61,358 nucleotides of DNA from Stemphylium vesicarium. Its lineage: Eukaryota > Ascomycota > Dothideomycetes > Pleosporales > Pleosporaceae. Positions 20,714 through 30,773 of the stretch are shown in pieces (the first letter of the stretch is position 1; the number at the start of each line of letters is the position of its first letter). The stretch lies in NCBI GenBank assembly GCA_004380135.1, contig QXCR01000166.1, positions 1 to 61,358 on the forward strand, written 5' to 3'. The notes beneath the pieces are model-generated. The model was not told where the DNA came from. It did no database searches and was given only the letters and a program-made list of their open reading frames with translations. A program made the translations under genes and the position numbers.

Positions 20714-23700
20714 ATGGCGTCTAAATTCCAGTTCAAGTTCTCCCCCGAGTCGCTGCCGAAGCTCACCTCACGTGGCGACAACTACCCCGAATGGCGGTCA
20801 GCATGGCAGATCGCCTTCCGCTACGCAGAGCTCTGGCCTATCGTCAGTGGGAAGACTAAACGACCAGATTATGTAGGCGACACCCAGAATGACTAGGACG
20901 CCAACGATAATGAGGCCCTCGTTATGCTTATTTCGGCTGTCTATAGCGACCTTACTATGTCTGTTACTAGCTGCGACACCGCCGCAGAAGCCTGGGCACA
21001 CCTGGCTGGACGGTTCGACCGAGACACAGGCAATATGTCTATCGCTCTCTTCCGCAGCCTGACCAACCTCAGGTACAACGACGGCGATGACCTTCGGCTC
21101 CACCTTGACGAGTTCCACCAACGCTGGACCAGGATGGCCAACCGCTGTACCGCATTATCGCAAACTGGGGCGAAAGCTATGACGAAGATGTTTGAGTTAG
21201 ATGAAGTTAAAGGCTCTTTCTTCCTCTCTACCCTGCCTGACATAATGGACACCATTATCGATAACTTGAGTACGCGCAACCTTACCGCGTTTAAGGACAT
21301 CGAGCCCAAGATCCTCGACATCGCTGACCGACACTCCCTCGACTCGACTGGCTCCACCGCCTATGCCGCGAGGCAAGCGGCTGCTCGCTCAAATCGAGGA
21401 CCTCGGTCTGCTACAACCCCGCAAGAGTGCACATGGTGCCGGAAGCACAACCTCACCTTCATCGGCCATGTCTACACAAACTGCAACGAGCTTAAGCGAC
21501 ACAAAGAGCTTTAGGACAAGGAAAAAGATAAGAGCAGGTCGAAAGACAAGAACCAGACACAATCGCAACGTCGTACGCGCAACAATAACGGCAAGCAACA
21601 CAAAGGCAACTCAGCGGACATGGGAGCCTACTCGGACGACTCTGATGACAACGACGACACAGAAGTTCATGCTTTCTCCGCCGTAGCACCTACTGCTGTC
21701 GACTTGACAGATACCCAACATTCACAAGAGGTAAATGCCCATGCTGCAATTCCCCAACTCTCGGTCAACGACTCACCCGTTTGGCTGTTCGATACCGGTG
21801 CTTCACGGCACATGTCTGGCTGCTCGGATGACTTTACCTCACTAGCCCCGGCCAAAGGCTTCATCAGAGTAGCTGGCGGTATCAAGCTACCTATTCAAGG
21901 CGTTGGTCTCGTTAGACTGAGGTGTTAACTACCTAATAGTTCTACTACAATTGGTGAACTAACTAAGACTCTCTATAGTAGTGAGCTCTATAACACTCGC
22001 CTGTTTTCCTGGACCTCAGTGCGACGACAGTACAACCTGTCGGGCAAAGGCGACAACATTTACCTCCTCACCAAACACAACCGACCAGCACTGTGGGCCA
22101 AGTACCAGGGCGGCATCATGCGACTGCAGACTAAGTCGCCGCTGGCTACCCGATCACCTAAGGACGTCATCGCTTCACAAGCTATTAAGCTGGACGTTAC
22201 TACAAAGACGGCGTCTAGTTTGACTTCCTCGATTGCAGTTGGAAACTTCACATCCTACAATGACTTCCATCAGTCAATCGGTCACCTTGTTGTCCGAAAC
22301 CCCGAAAGGATCTACGCTGATGGACACCTCGTACCCGCTAGACCTACCGACTTCGATTGCGACCCATGCAATGTATCTAAGTCTACACATACTCGACCAG
22401 TTGCGACACACAGGCGCTTAACTAAGCTGTTTGAAGTCATCTATATAGACCTCTTAGGCAAGTTTTTAAGGCCCCCACTTGGAGGAGCCCGCTACTACAT
22501 ATCATTCATCGAAGATTTAACTCGGGCGACCTGGGTCAGATTTCTCAAACGCAAGGCAGACGCCCCTCGCGCGATCAAGGACTTTATCGCCTATGTTAAC
22601 ACATAGTTCCGTGCTCGAGTAATGCAGATGTTAGCTGTCTTACAACTTGCCGGGTTAATTATAGCGCAAATTAAGTTAGACAATAGTAGCGAATACACGT
22701 CTGCTAACCTAAAGGCCTACCTTCGCAAGGAGGGGATTAAGCACAATCTAGTCCCATCTTATCACTATGAACTTAATGGCGTACTAGAAAGGTTCAACCG
22801 GACAATCATGCAGATGGCTCGATCTATGATCCCATCCGACGACCTACTTATCCTTTGGGCTGAGGCAATACAAACTGCCACATACCTCAAGAACCGCGCT
22901 CCACACTCAGCTGACAAGCTTCATCGGACACCATATGAACTACTCCATGGTTTCAAACCCCATATCGGTCACCTCCATCCATTTGGAGTTGACTGCTATG
23001 TCCACGTTCCAGTCGAGGCCCGCAAGCCTGGCACTAAGTTACTTGACCGGGCAGAGAGGGGCATTTTTGTCGGCTATGGCCGCAATAACGAAACCCTTCG
23101 TGTCTATGTCCCAGCTAGAAACGTAGTCCTCGAATCATGCGACGTCCGTGTGATCCAATCGAAGAATCGGGTTTCGACACCTCTATTCCAGCTTGAATCC
23201 TCACTCAAGGACTCTGAGCCGGCTTCAGGGGATATAAGAGCTGAACCAGAATTACCAATCCCACAACAGCCCACTGACTTGACCGAGTCAACGCCAACAC
23301 CAGCACCAGCACCAGTACCAACACCTCCACCTGCGAGGAGTTTGCGTAGCCGATCAAATATCCAGAGACCAGAGCGGTACAGAGATGATGCAAACGCTGT
23401 CGACGCCCCCATGGATGATATTCATTTCGAGCAACTCGAAATGGCCCACGCCATGATCGCCGTAGACGACATGCCAAGCACATACGCCGAAGCTATGACT
23501 GAGTCAAACAAGCTCCTTTGGCAACTACCTATACAACATGAGATCAAGGCTCATAAAGACAACAATACATGGGAATTAACTAACGCAATGACTCTGCCTC
23601 CAAACGTGAAACTGGTTGGTACACGTTGGGTTATGGCAGTCAAGAAGGACGAGCATGGCCACATTGTCAAACGAAAGGCAAGGGTTGTTGCCCAAGGATT

Positions 23701-25000
23701 CTCTCAACGACCTGGAGTTGACTATGACGACACCTACTCACCCGTCATTCGATATGACAGCCTCCGACTTATCATCTTCATTGCTATCGTTAAAGGCTGG
23801 CTTCTCAGGCAGATTGACTTTGATGCGGCGTACCTTAACGGATTGCTGCAACACGTTATCTATGCCCGCTGTCCACCTGGAGTCGGCCGTCCTGGCCAAG
23901 TGCTCCGACTCTTTAAAGCCTTGTATGGTCTTAAGCAATCCGGCCGCGAGTGGTACTCAGTCCTATCAACATGGCTGACTGGCAACGGCTTCACTGAAGC
24001 CGCCTTCGATCCATGTGTCTTCATCTCAGACAACCTCATTCTGGGTGTGTACGTGGACGATCTGCTCCTCGCCGGGACAAGGGACGCAATAGCCAAGTTC
24101 CTGGATCTCACCCGTGAACGCTTTAGATTTAAGGATCTTAGTTAACTAAAACTTCTACTAGGTCTAGAGATCGATTACCTTAATAATGTAGTTAAGCTCC
24201 ACCAAAGGACCTACGTCGAGGCTGTCCTTAGGCGTTACGGACTTGACCGATGTAACGGCCGGCTCACGCCTCTAGATCTAAATAGCTTCCCTCGACGTTC
24301 CCCGTTCGATCAACTAATTGATCTAGAGCGACAGAAGCTGCACCGATCTATCGTCGGATCTGTCAACTTCCTCGCTATGGTCAGTCGACCTGACTTGTCC
24401 TTCTCTGTTAGTATGCTGGCCTCATACAATGCCAACCTATCTGAAGTACACGTTGGTCTGGCTCGTTAATTGCTTCGATACGTCAGGAAGACGTCCGACT
24501 ATGGTATCGAGATCACCAACGCGACTGATGTCATCCAAGTCACGATGTACGCAGATGCCTCGTTCAACACTGACCCCGACAATGCCAAATCCTTTTCAGG
24601 TTACATCATGAAGGTCAACAAATCGACAATCTCGTGGTCCTCAAAACGACAGTCCTGTGTCGCTCGATCAACCTGCGAAGCAGAGTACATGGCCGCGTCT
24701 CGGGCTGCTAGCCATTTGGTCTGGGCCCGACAAGCCTTGAGCGAGCTGACTAGAGTCAAACCGATGAGTAACTTGTTGGTTGACAACGAACCTGCAGAGT
24801 CTCTTATCAAAGACAACAAAATTAGTGACCGGTCAAAGCACATTAACGTTCATTTCCACTTCGTCCGAGAACGCTTTGTCAAAGGCGAGTATCAAGTGCG
24901 GCACGTTGCCTCTAGAGACAACCTAGCCGATATATGCACTAAAGCCCTACCTCGCCCGACTTTAGAGCTCCTCGGCCAACAAATTCGCCCAGCTAACTGA
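20714..25000 (+). pseudogene. Copia Gag-Pol polyprotein with six in-frame TAA/TAG stops
   Basis: One frame runs from the ATG at 20714 to a TGA at 24998-25000 without any frameshift, interrupted only by TAG 20894, TAG 21512, TAA 21926, TAG 22604, TAA 24143 and TAA 24467. Domains in order: gag; a CCHC-like knuckle (CTWC ... H ... C) near 21430; protease WLFDTGASRHMSG near 21785; integrase zinc region and DDE core (YIDLLG, LDNSSEYTS, NGVLERFNR) 22250-22850; reverse transcriptase with IDFDAAYLNG and YVDDLLL about 23620-24080; RNase H with YADASF and CEAEYMA to about 24700. Each stop lies where Gln would fit and is one C-to-T change from CAA or CAG, the RIP-preferred CpA context. A spliced or read-through product cannot be excluded, but damage is the simple explanation. 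Confidence 0.88.
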
Positions 25001-25053
25001 TCTGACACCGTCATTGGGATCCCTATGGTTTTGGGGAACCTCACAGCTGCACT

Positions 25054-25065
25054 GATTGAGGGGAC
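25054..25065 (+). promoter_or_regulatory. Copia polypurine tract
   Basis: GATTGAGGGGA lies directly before the 3' LTR and is the expected plus-strand primer site. Confidence 0.55.
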
Positions 25066-25251
25066 TGTTGAAGGCAGGTGCTGCCTAGTCAATCAGAGGC
25101 AGCCGAAGCTCTCCTTCTCTTTCTGCAGTAGCAACTACCTCTGGTAGTTGCGACGATGTCTATTTAGGACTAGCACTGTTTACGGTCACCCATCTATATA
25201 TACTGTTTGTAGTCTCACACAACACAATAATCAATTTTCCATACTTCAACA
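25066..25251 (+). repeat. Copia 3' LTR
   Basis: It is 186 bp, from TGTTGAAGGC to ACTTCAACA. Compared with the 5' copy I see a G for A in CTCTGGTAG and a T for C in CTATTTAGG. Confidence 0.95.
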
Positions 25252-25480
25252 CTGGTCGCCCTGACAGAAATTATCCGGCAGCAAAATGAGACTATCAAGA
25301 CCCTAGAGCGCCAAACTGGAGAGATTAAGGAAAACGACAAGTCCTTATAGACCAAAACACCAAGCTTATTGACGAAGTCGCCGAGCTCAGAGCACGCGTG
25401 GATGACCTCGCAGTAGTATCCGCTGGCGCGCGCTCCTGGGCGTTGGTGGCGGCCGCAAGTACACCTACTGGACTGAACGC

Positions 25481-26135
25481 CACTCACGGAAGTTCAGCAA
25501 GCCACCAGCACTTCAACGGCACTAGCCCCCGGAAGCTTGGCCAAACTATCCACCACCTATCGACCCGGGTAGAGCTCCTTCATAACGAACTAGATAACTT
25601 GCGGCAGAAGCTATACCTAAAACAAAAGTGTCAGAAGCAACCTAGCAAGCAATTAGACTTGCAACAGCACCAGGAGTATCACGGCGGAGCGATGGTGTGG
25701 TCTCCTCGAGCCATTCGAGAGGCGCGCGTCCGCATGGCAGTTACTGAGCAAGAAAAGAAGGAAGAAGAGCTAAGAAAAGCAGGGATGAAGGAGTTAGCAG
25801 CTGCTAATACGCTATACAGGGAGAAGGTTGAGGAAGAGAAGCGTCAAATGCGAACGAGGGAGAAGGAAGAGCGTGCAAAGGTTAAGGCAGATGAACGCCG
25901 AGCAATAGACGCGCGGAAGGCTGCCAGAGCCGCTGCCAAACAGGCTCGTGACTCTGCAAAAGATGTACAACAGTCCCAAAGAGGCAAGTCTATAACTTCA
26001 AAAGCTTCTCCAGTCAAACCAAAGCCTGCGCATCGTGCTGTGGGTGCTCGTAGTCGCCCGAAGCCTGCAACGCCTCCTCCGCCCGCGCGCACCCACACGA
26101 CACGCAGCGGCCGCACCGCCACATTATATAAATAA
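25481..26135 (+). pseudogene. C-terminal remnant of a pogo-type transposase
   Basis: The open frame ending at 26135 changes character after about 25530. It carries LGQTIHHLSTRVELLHNELD, then a YHGGAMVWSPRAIREARVR block and a long Lys/Glu/Arg-rich coiled coil ending in QRGKSITSK and a Pro/Arg tail. That order matches the C-terminal end of a common class of fungal DDE/pogo transposases. The catalytic DDE region is absent, so it is a fragment. It is fused in frame with the LINE ORF1 remnant on its left, producing a chimeric open frame from 25398. Confidence 0.5.
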
Positions 26136-27492
26136 TGTATTTAGAGAAACTGGATTGCATATGTCTATAGATCACTCCATCAAAAAATCTCGCGATGATG
26201 ACAATTGGTTGGTTGGTTGGTTGATTCCCACACGGTTTCAGCCGCGAAGTCCGCAGCTACGCCCGGTTGACAGGCGTGGCAGAAAGCCGACGCGGTGCCG
26301 ACCTTGATCCGCACCGCCCCACTTCACCCTCGAAAGAGCCATCTGTCCCCAGAGGCCTGCCACATCTGGCTTCTATCTACGACTATGTACATTTCGTCTC
26401 TAGAAGTGACGTGTTTGCCTGTATCTATGTCCCTCGAATTGTCTTCCTGTGTATGCGCCGCACTCGAAGCCTTGTATGTGTAGCGTTGTTTCAAGGCTTG
26501 TAGAGGCACGGTTGCCTCTTGCTTTGCGACCGCAATACCTTCAGTCTCCCCCTAGCGTTCAGCTATCGTATGTGCTAGCTTGCCCTCGTGCCCCAAGGCC
26601 TGCAATGTGTTCTCCGACCTCCGATATTCTTCAGTGTTGTGATGCCGTCCACTAGGTTCCTATGCGGCTGTGTTTTGTGGTGTGACCTGCCACCAGGCGC
26701 TGCAGCTGCAGCATTTCGTCGTAACGCGGCTCCACAACAGCGATGCTCCGCTCGTGCGTGCCGTCGAGCCTACTAAGCATAAAAGCTCCCGGTTAAATCT
26801 CCTCAGACCTTGTCGGGCGTGTCGAAGGGGCACCACTCCTTCGACACTAGGTAGGGCGACAGTGGACGAGGCTGTCTGACGATCTGTAGGTATGTTGTGG
26901 CACCGGTGGTAGCATGCCGGGTGTCTGTGAGGCAATTCGTGCGAGAGGTGATGCTGTTCAGCGCGAAGGCTCGTCTATGCGGGACGTTGCAGGCATTGTC
27001 CGGTAGCGATGGGCATCCTGGTCAGCCCATTAGTGACTGTATTGTGTATGTTGTGACCATCATGCTGAAAGGGGTGTCTGGGCTTCGTCGTCGCATCGTG
27101 CATTGCTGTGTCAGCCATGTGGCTGACGTGGTCTAACTTCTTTGGGTGCCGCGGAAAAAATTCCTGCGCGGAGAAACAAGTTATTGCAACTGGTAACCAC
27201 ATCAACCCACGAACGCAAAGAGATCCGCCGGTCAGGTGCCAGTCGTTCGACAATGGCCTTTGGAATGAGCAAGCGCAAGGTTAGATGAACTAGGTATTAA
27301 TGTTGTAGTACCCCAGCTAACAACGGAGCCGAGCAGGCTGAAGATAGCAACTCCACCTCGAACTCAGCGCGCAATGTCCGACCACGATTTGAGGGCAGCT
27401 TCCCACTTCCAAGCCCGCTTGTACTTCCTGACAACTGTCAGTATCAACTAAAAGTACTCGCGAATATCCCAGAAAACCTGCCCTTCTTTACA
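26136..27492. other. Intergenic, no gene recognised
   Basis: It holds a TTGG microsatellite (about 26205-26222). Open frames of 60-90 codons on both strands have no motifs. The last 150 bases are the upstream region of the CCCH gene. Confidence 0.5.
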
Positions 27493-29437
27493 ATGACAGC
27501 TCTGACGATCGCCAAATCTTGCGCACTCGAGTCCCAAGCGACACCATATCTAGTCAGTACACTCATAGAGGCATTAAGGGATGAGGGCGCAGACGAGAAG
27601 AAATTGGATACAGCGAGTGCAATATGGGAAAATAGTAGCAATTTATGCAAGGCAAAAGAGATTGGAGCAATGATGGGTACAGTCGATATCCTGCAAAAAG
27701 GGCTCTACTTCCTAATTGAAGGGGCTAAGGAATGTTCCTCATCCCAAGTTACAGCGCAATTACAACGCCGTCTCAATGCTGCCATAGCTGAGTGCTTAGC
27801 TAGCAACGACGACGAAATGCGTGTTGAGAAAGCTGTTAGCGAGTCAGCAACACCAACTAATCTCGAAGGCAGTCAAGGAGCTTCTAGATCCATTGACAAG
27901 GGTCAGAAACAACCCAGCGAGGCTCCGAAGCTTGTTCCAAGCTATTTAAGCTATAACGACGACTCTTCTGCGAGCCACATCGATAGCCTCCAAAGTCGAG
28001 CATCAAATGAAGACAAGAGGGGGAGTGTGGTAAGAGAAGCCAGTAGTGCTGATCTGGACACTATTGACCAGCTTATTTCGGACGAGGCAAACGCAGCTAA
28101 AGCTCGATCCTCAACTGCTCCCTACTGGGGAAAACAGCAAGATGGTGGAAATTTTGACTCGCAGTCAGAGGCCGATATCCTGGTATTACTAGAAGCTGGT
28201 CTTAGTGGCCCTGTAGCGTCTTCTGCTACTGATTGGCTGCGACAGGAGAGCAGCAACGCACTGGATACTGAAGTTTCCTCGTCTAAGGCGCTTCCTTCCG
28301 AGTCCTCAAACAAGCAACCTGCAGATGGAGCGAAGGACTTGCTAACTCCAAGGAACACTTCAAAGTCCCCTAAGGCGGTCCCGTCTACCAATGGCGCACC
28401 TCCTATCAGGGAAGCAAGAATGCCGTCTACCGGTATGGAATACCATGAGGCTCTAAAACGAGAGCCACAAGTCAAAACGGAATGTATGTGTTTGGATTCT
28501 GATCGCGTCTCCTATGATCAAGCTGGCCTAAACTTAGCGTATGGCACAGCTTCTACTGGAAATGCCGGATACAAGCTCGTAACAAGTGGCCACACGCAAC
28601 CGAAACGGCGCTTACCGGACCGTCCGCTATCTAAACGCATATTGCCCGGAAGCGTACATGACAAGGTATATAGGCATTGTCTCCATCTTTGGGACGGCTC
28701 TCACAGACGTCTTGTTATTACTGCGATATATGACTGACTCGATGCAGGATCCGACCCAGTCGACCCCGGACTGCTTGACCTGTTTCTTTTGGTTCTCCCG
28801 CGGCTTCTGCGAAAGGGGAGATCGTTGCAAATTCCGCCACCAATTGCAGGACTATGTCGCGAGCTGCCCAAAAAGTGGCGGCATGCCTATAAAGGTCATT
28901 CCCATGAGTACTATGGAGGGGACAAGGAAAGCCACGCTTGCTAGTGATCCAAGCCACGTGAGCGTACGCGACAGGCGAAACGATCCGAAGTCGAATTTTG
29001 ACGCTGCACTCACGGATACACCTATCTTAGATTTATTACTCGATGACTGTATTCCTATTGAGCCTGGATCGGCTTCTAGAGTCATCTCTTCAATTATCAC
29101 TAATATAAGGGCGAGGAAGGACCGCTCTCAAGGTGTAAGTGCACTTGCAATTTTGGCAGCTCACACCTGCTAATATACTCAGGACTTCGTCACGGAGTTG
29201 TACGATTACAAAGGCAGGCCTTCTAACTTTGATCCTTATCGCCATTCTGGACTTCCAAGCAAGCTGGGAGGTGCGATGACCAAAGTCTCTCATAATCCTG
29301 ATCATACTCGTAGAAGGCTCGATGAGATACTAAGACCGTTTGTGGAAGCGAACAAAAACATGTTTCCGGACTTGCCAGAGAGGACATTCAAGAAACAGCG
29401 TGAAGAAGGCGGAAGACCGCAGGCGAACTGGCCGTAG
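27493..29437 (+). CDS. CCCH zinc-finger protein
   Basis: Three exons (27493-28665, 28748-29134, 29183-29437), all joined at phase 0, give 604 residues. The introns (28666-28747 and 29135-29182) have GTATAT/GTAAGT donors and a CTAAT branch in the second. The N-terminal 390 residues begin with a helical region (TALTIAKSCALES ... GMMGTVDILQKGL) and then become disordered and Ser-rich. Exon 2 opens with one canonical C-x8-C-x5-C-x3-H finger (C403, C412, C418, H422) in FWFSRGFCERGDRCKFRH, a class that usually binds RNA. A C-terminal part with PILDLLLDDCIPIEPGS and a basic RRRLDEILRPF tail follows. The specific role is unknown. The start ATG is the first in frame. Confidence 0.75.
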
Positions 29438-29832
29438 AAGAACTCTAGCGAGAAGTTTTGACGCCCTGCGATGAAATGATTTTCGCAGTGGCGGATCTAA
29501 ACGGTTGGTTTGGCCGGAGATACGTTTTTATTGTTGCGATAAATATAGATTGTGGACCTTGTGGTTTGTCTAATTATTAGCAGCGATGTGCAATATTGAT
29601 TTCTAGCCAGTCCCAGGCCTTCGGTACTCTCACGTATAGTAGTAATAGAAGATGAAGGACGGAGTTGATTGAGTATCTATGAAGGAGTGCAGCTGTATAT
29701 TGTGACGGTATAAATACCTTGCATACAGAACGGTACACAAGGTCGGCCTTTTTGTACCGTTATATATATATGTATGTAAGTGTGAGTTGATAATCTATGG
29801 TAGCGATAGCCGAACCAGCAACAGCCTTGGTC
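29438..29832. other. Downstream region of CCCH gene, nothing recognised
   Basis: The stretch is AT-leaning with a TATATATATATG run near 29762. I see no gene. Confidence 0.5.
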
Positions 29833-30404
29833 CCAGTATGTCGCCGCTAGGTTCTTTGCTCGTCTCCATCTGAAGCTGCGTGCAGTGCGTTACCGTAGCA
29901 CCCACCCTGCGCGTCGACCTCGGCGCCCTTGTCGAGCAACATCTTCGTCATCTCATAAAGGCCGTTCTTCGCCGCGATAGTCAAGGGAGTATTGCCCCAG
30001 CTATCTTCAGCGTTTACTACCTCTACAATGGGCACATTTACAGTAGCCAACACCTTTTCAGTTATGTGAGGGAGCCCAAACTGTGACGTATAGCGCAAGG
30101 CTGTACTAACAGGATAAGCTGTACTATACCCTCTGTACTTGTAGTCAGGGACCCATAAAACCTGTGCGACATATAGGAACGGCTACTCACAAGCAAGAGC
30201 GACAACCTCTGTTTCGACTGTTCTCATATGGCTTCCCCAGTGTTTGGCTGCTCTCTACGTAGCTTTACTTTGAGGCCACGAGCCGGGAGTCAAGAGGCTG
30301 CTTGACAAGGGCGCCGAGGTCGACGCGCAGGGTGGGTTCTACGGCAACGCACTGCACGCAGCTTCAGATGGAGACGAGCAAAGAACCTAGCGGCGAAATA
30401 CTGG
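29833..30404. repeat. Inverted duplication of an ankyrin-repeat fragment
   Basis: Two arms of about 112 bp (29833-29945 and 30293-30404) are reverse complements with about six differences. Each encodes the same ankyrin C-terminus on opposite strands (LDKGAEVDAQGG ... YGNALHAASDGDEQRT, then a stop). The left arm continues upstream on the - strand to 30098 with one more ankyrin repeat (WGNTPLTIAAKNGLYEMTKMLL); the right arm has no such extension. No start or full ankyrin gene is present, so these are fragments. The 347-base centre is unique. Confidence 0.75.
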
Positions 30405-30771
30405 CACAGTCCGCAACAAGCAAGTCAAGCCAAGCCAAGCCGATATCTTGACTTGGTATGCAAGCCGTACTGCAACTGTTAGGCTTGCTTGAGGCTTAAT
30501 CGAATTACAAGGGTGTTTTAAAGGCTTGCCTTAATAGCTTGATAGATTTTAGTAGTATTGTAGCTTAGGCTGACTACTCGACAGGCTCTATCTCTATCGA
30601 CTCGGCCCAGCTATATATATCGTACTCGCTCGAGAGTGACTCGTCAGTGAGGCTATCAAGGCTTATGCTGCCGTCTATCCTATCCGTTTTCTTAGTGTTG
30701 TATCCCACTCTCGTCTATACCTATATTAGCTGTAGAGCCGCTAGTAGCTCGCTACCAATTGTTTATTAATT
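30405..30771. other. Short gap with small palindromic repeats
   Basis: It contains AAGCCAAGCCAAGCC repeats and the inverted pair CAAGTCAAG / CTTGACTTG near 30420-30460. I see no gene. Confidence 0.4.
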
Positions 30772-30773
30772 TA

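Larger units (their letters stand above)
20272..25251 (+). mobile_element. Ty1/Copia retrotransposon, complete, with target duplication
   Basis: Two LTRs of 186 bp bound an interior with a primer-binding site, one long polyprotein frame and a polypurine tract. The 5-bp sequence CTGGT occurs on both sides (20267-20271 and 25252-25256), a clean target-site duplication. The LTRs differ at two positions I could find, both transitions, so the insertion is fairly young. Integrase precedes reverse transcriptase, which defines Copia. Six in-frame stops make this copy non-autonomous. Confidence 0.93.
20045..25480 (+). pseudogene. LINE (Tad-type) ORF1 fragment split by Copia insertion
   Basis: The left part (20045-20271) is open and ends ...STNKDLL; if the Copia element and one CTGGT copy are removed it continues in frame at 25257 with ALTEIIRQQNETIKTLE, a coiled-coil. 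A TAG stop and a one-base frame slip follow near 25350, then a region with ELRARVDDLA and RSWALVAAA. This order (basic N-terminus, coiled coil, RSWAxVAA) is the usual look of ORF1/gag in fungal Tad-type LINEs; the assignment is by resemblance. No CCHC knuckles or LINE RT remain here, so it is a truncated copy. Confidence 0.5.

Noticed and set aside
20714..25000. Alternative genetic code with TAA/TAG as Gln
   Set aside because: Host genes here end in TAA and TAG (for example pol, permease, UGO1-region genes), and stops in the other repeats follow the RIP context; RIP is enough.
26205..26222. TTGG repeat as a possible CRISPR-like or regulatory array
   Set aside because: It is a simple 4-base microsatellite without spacers.
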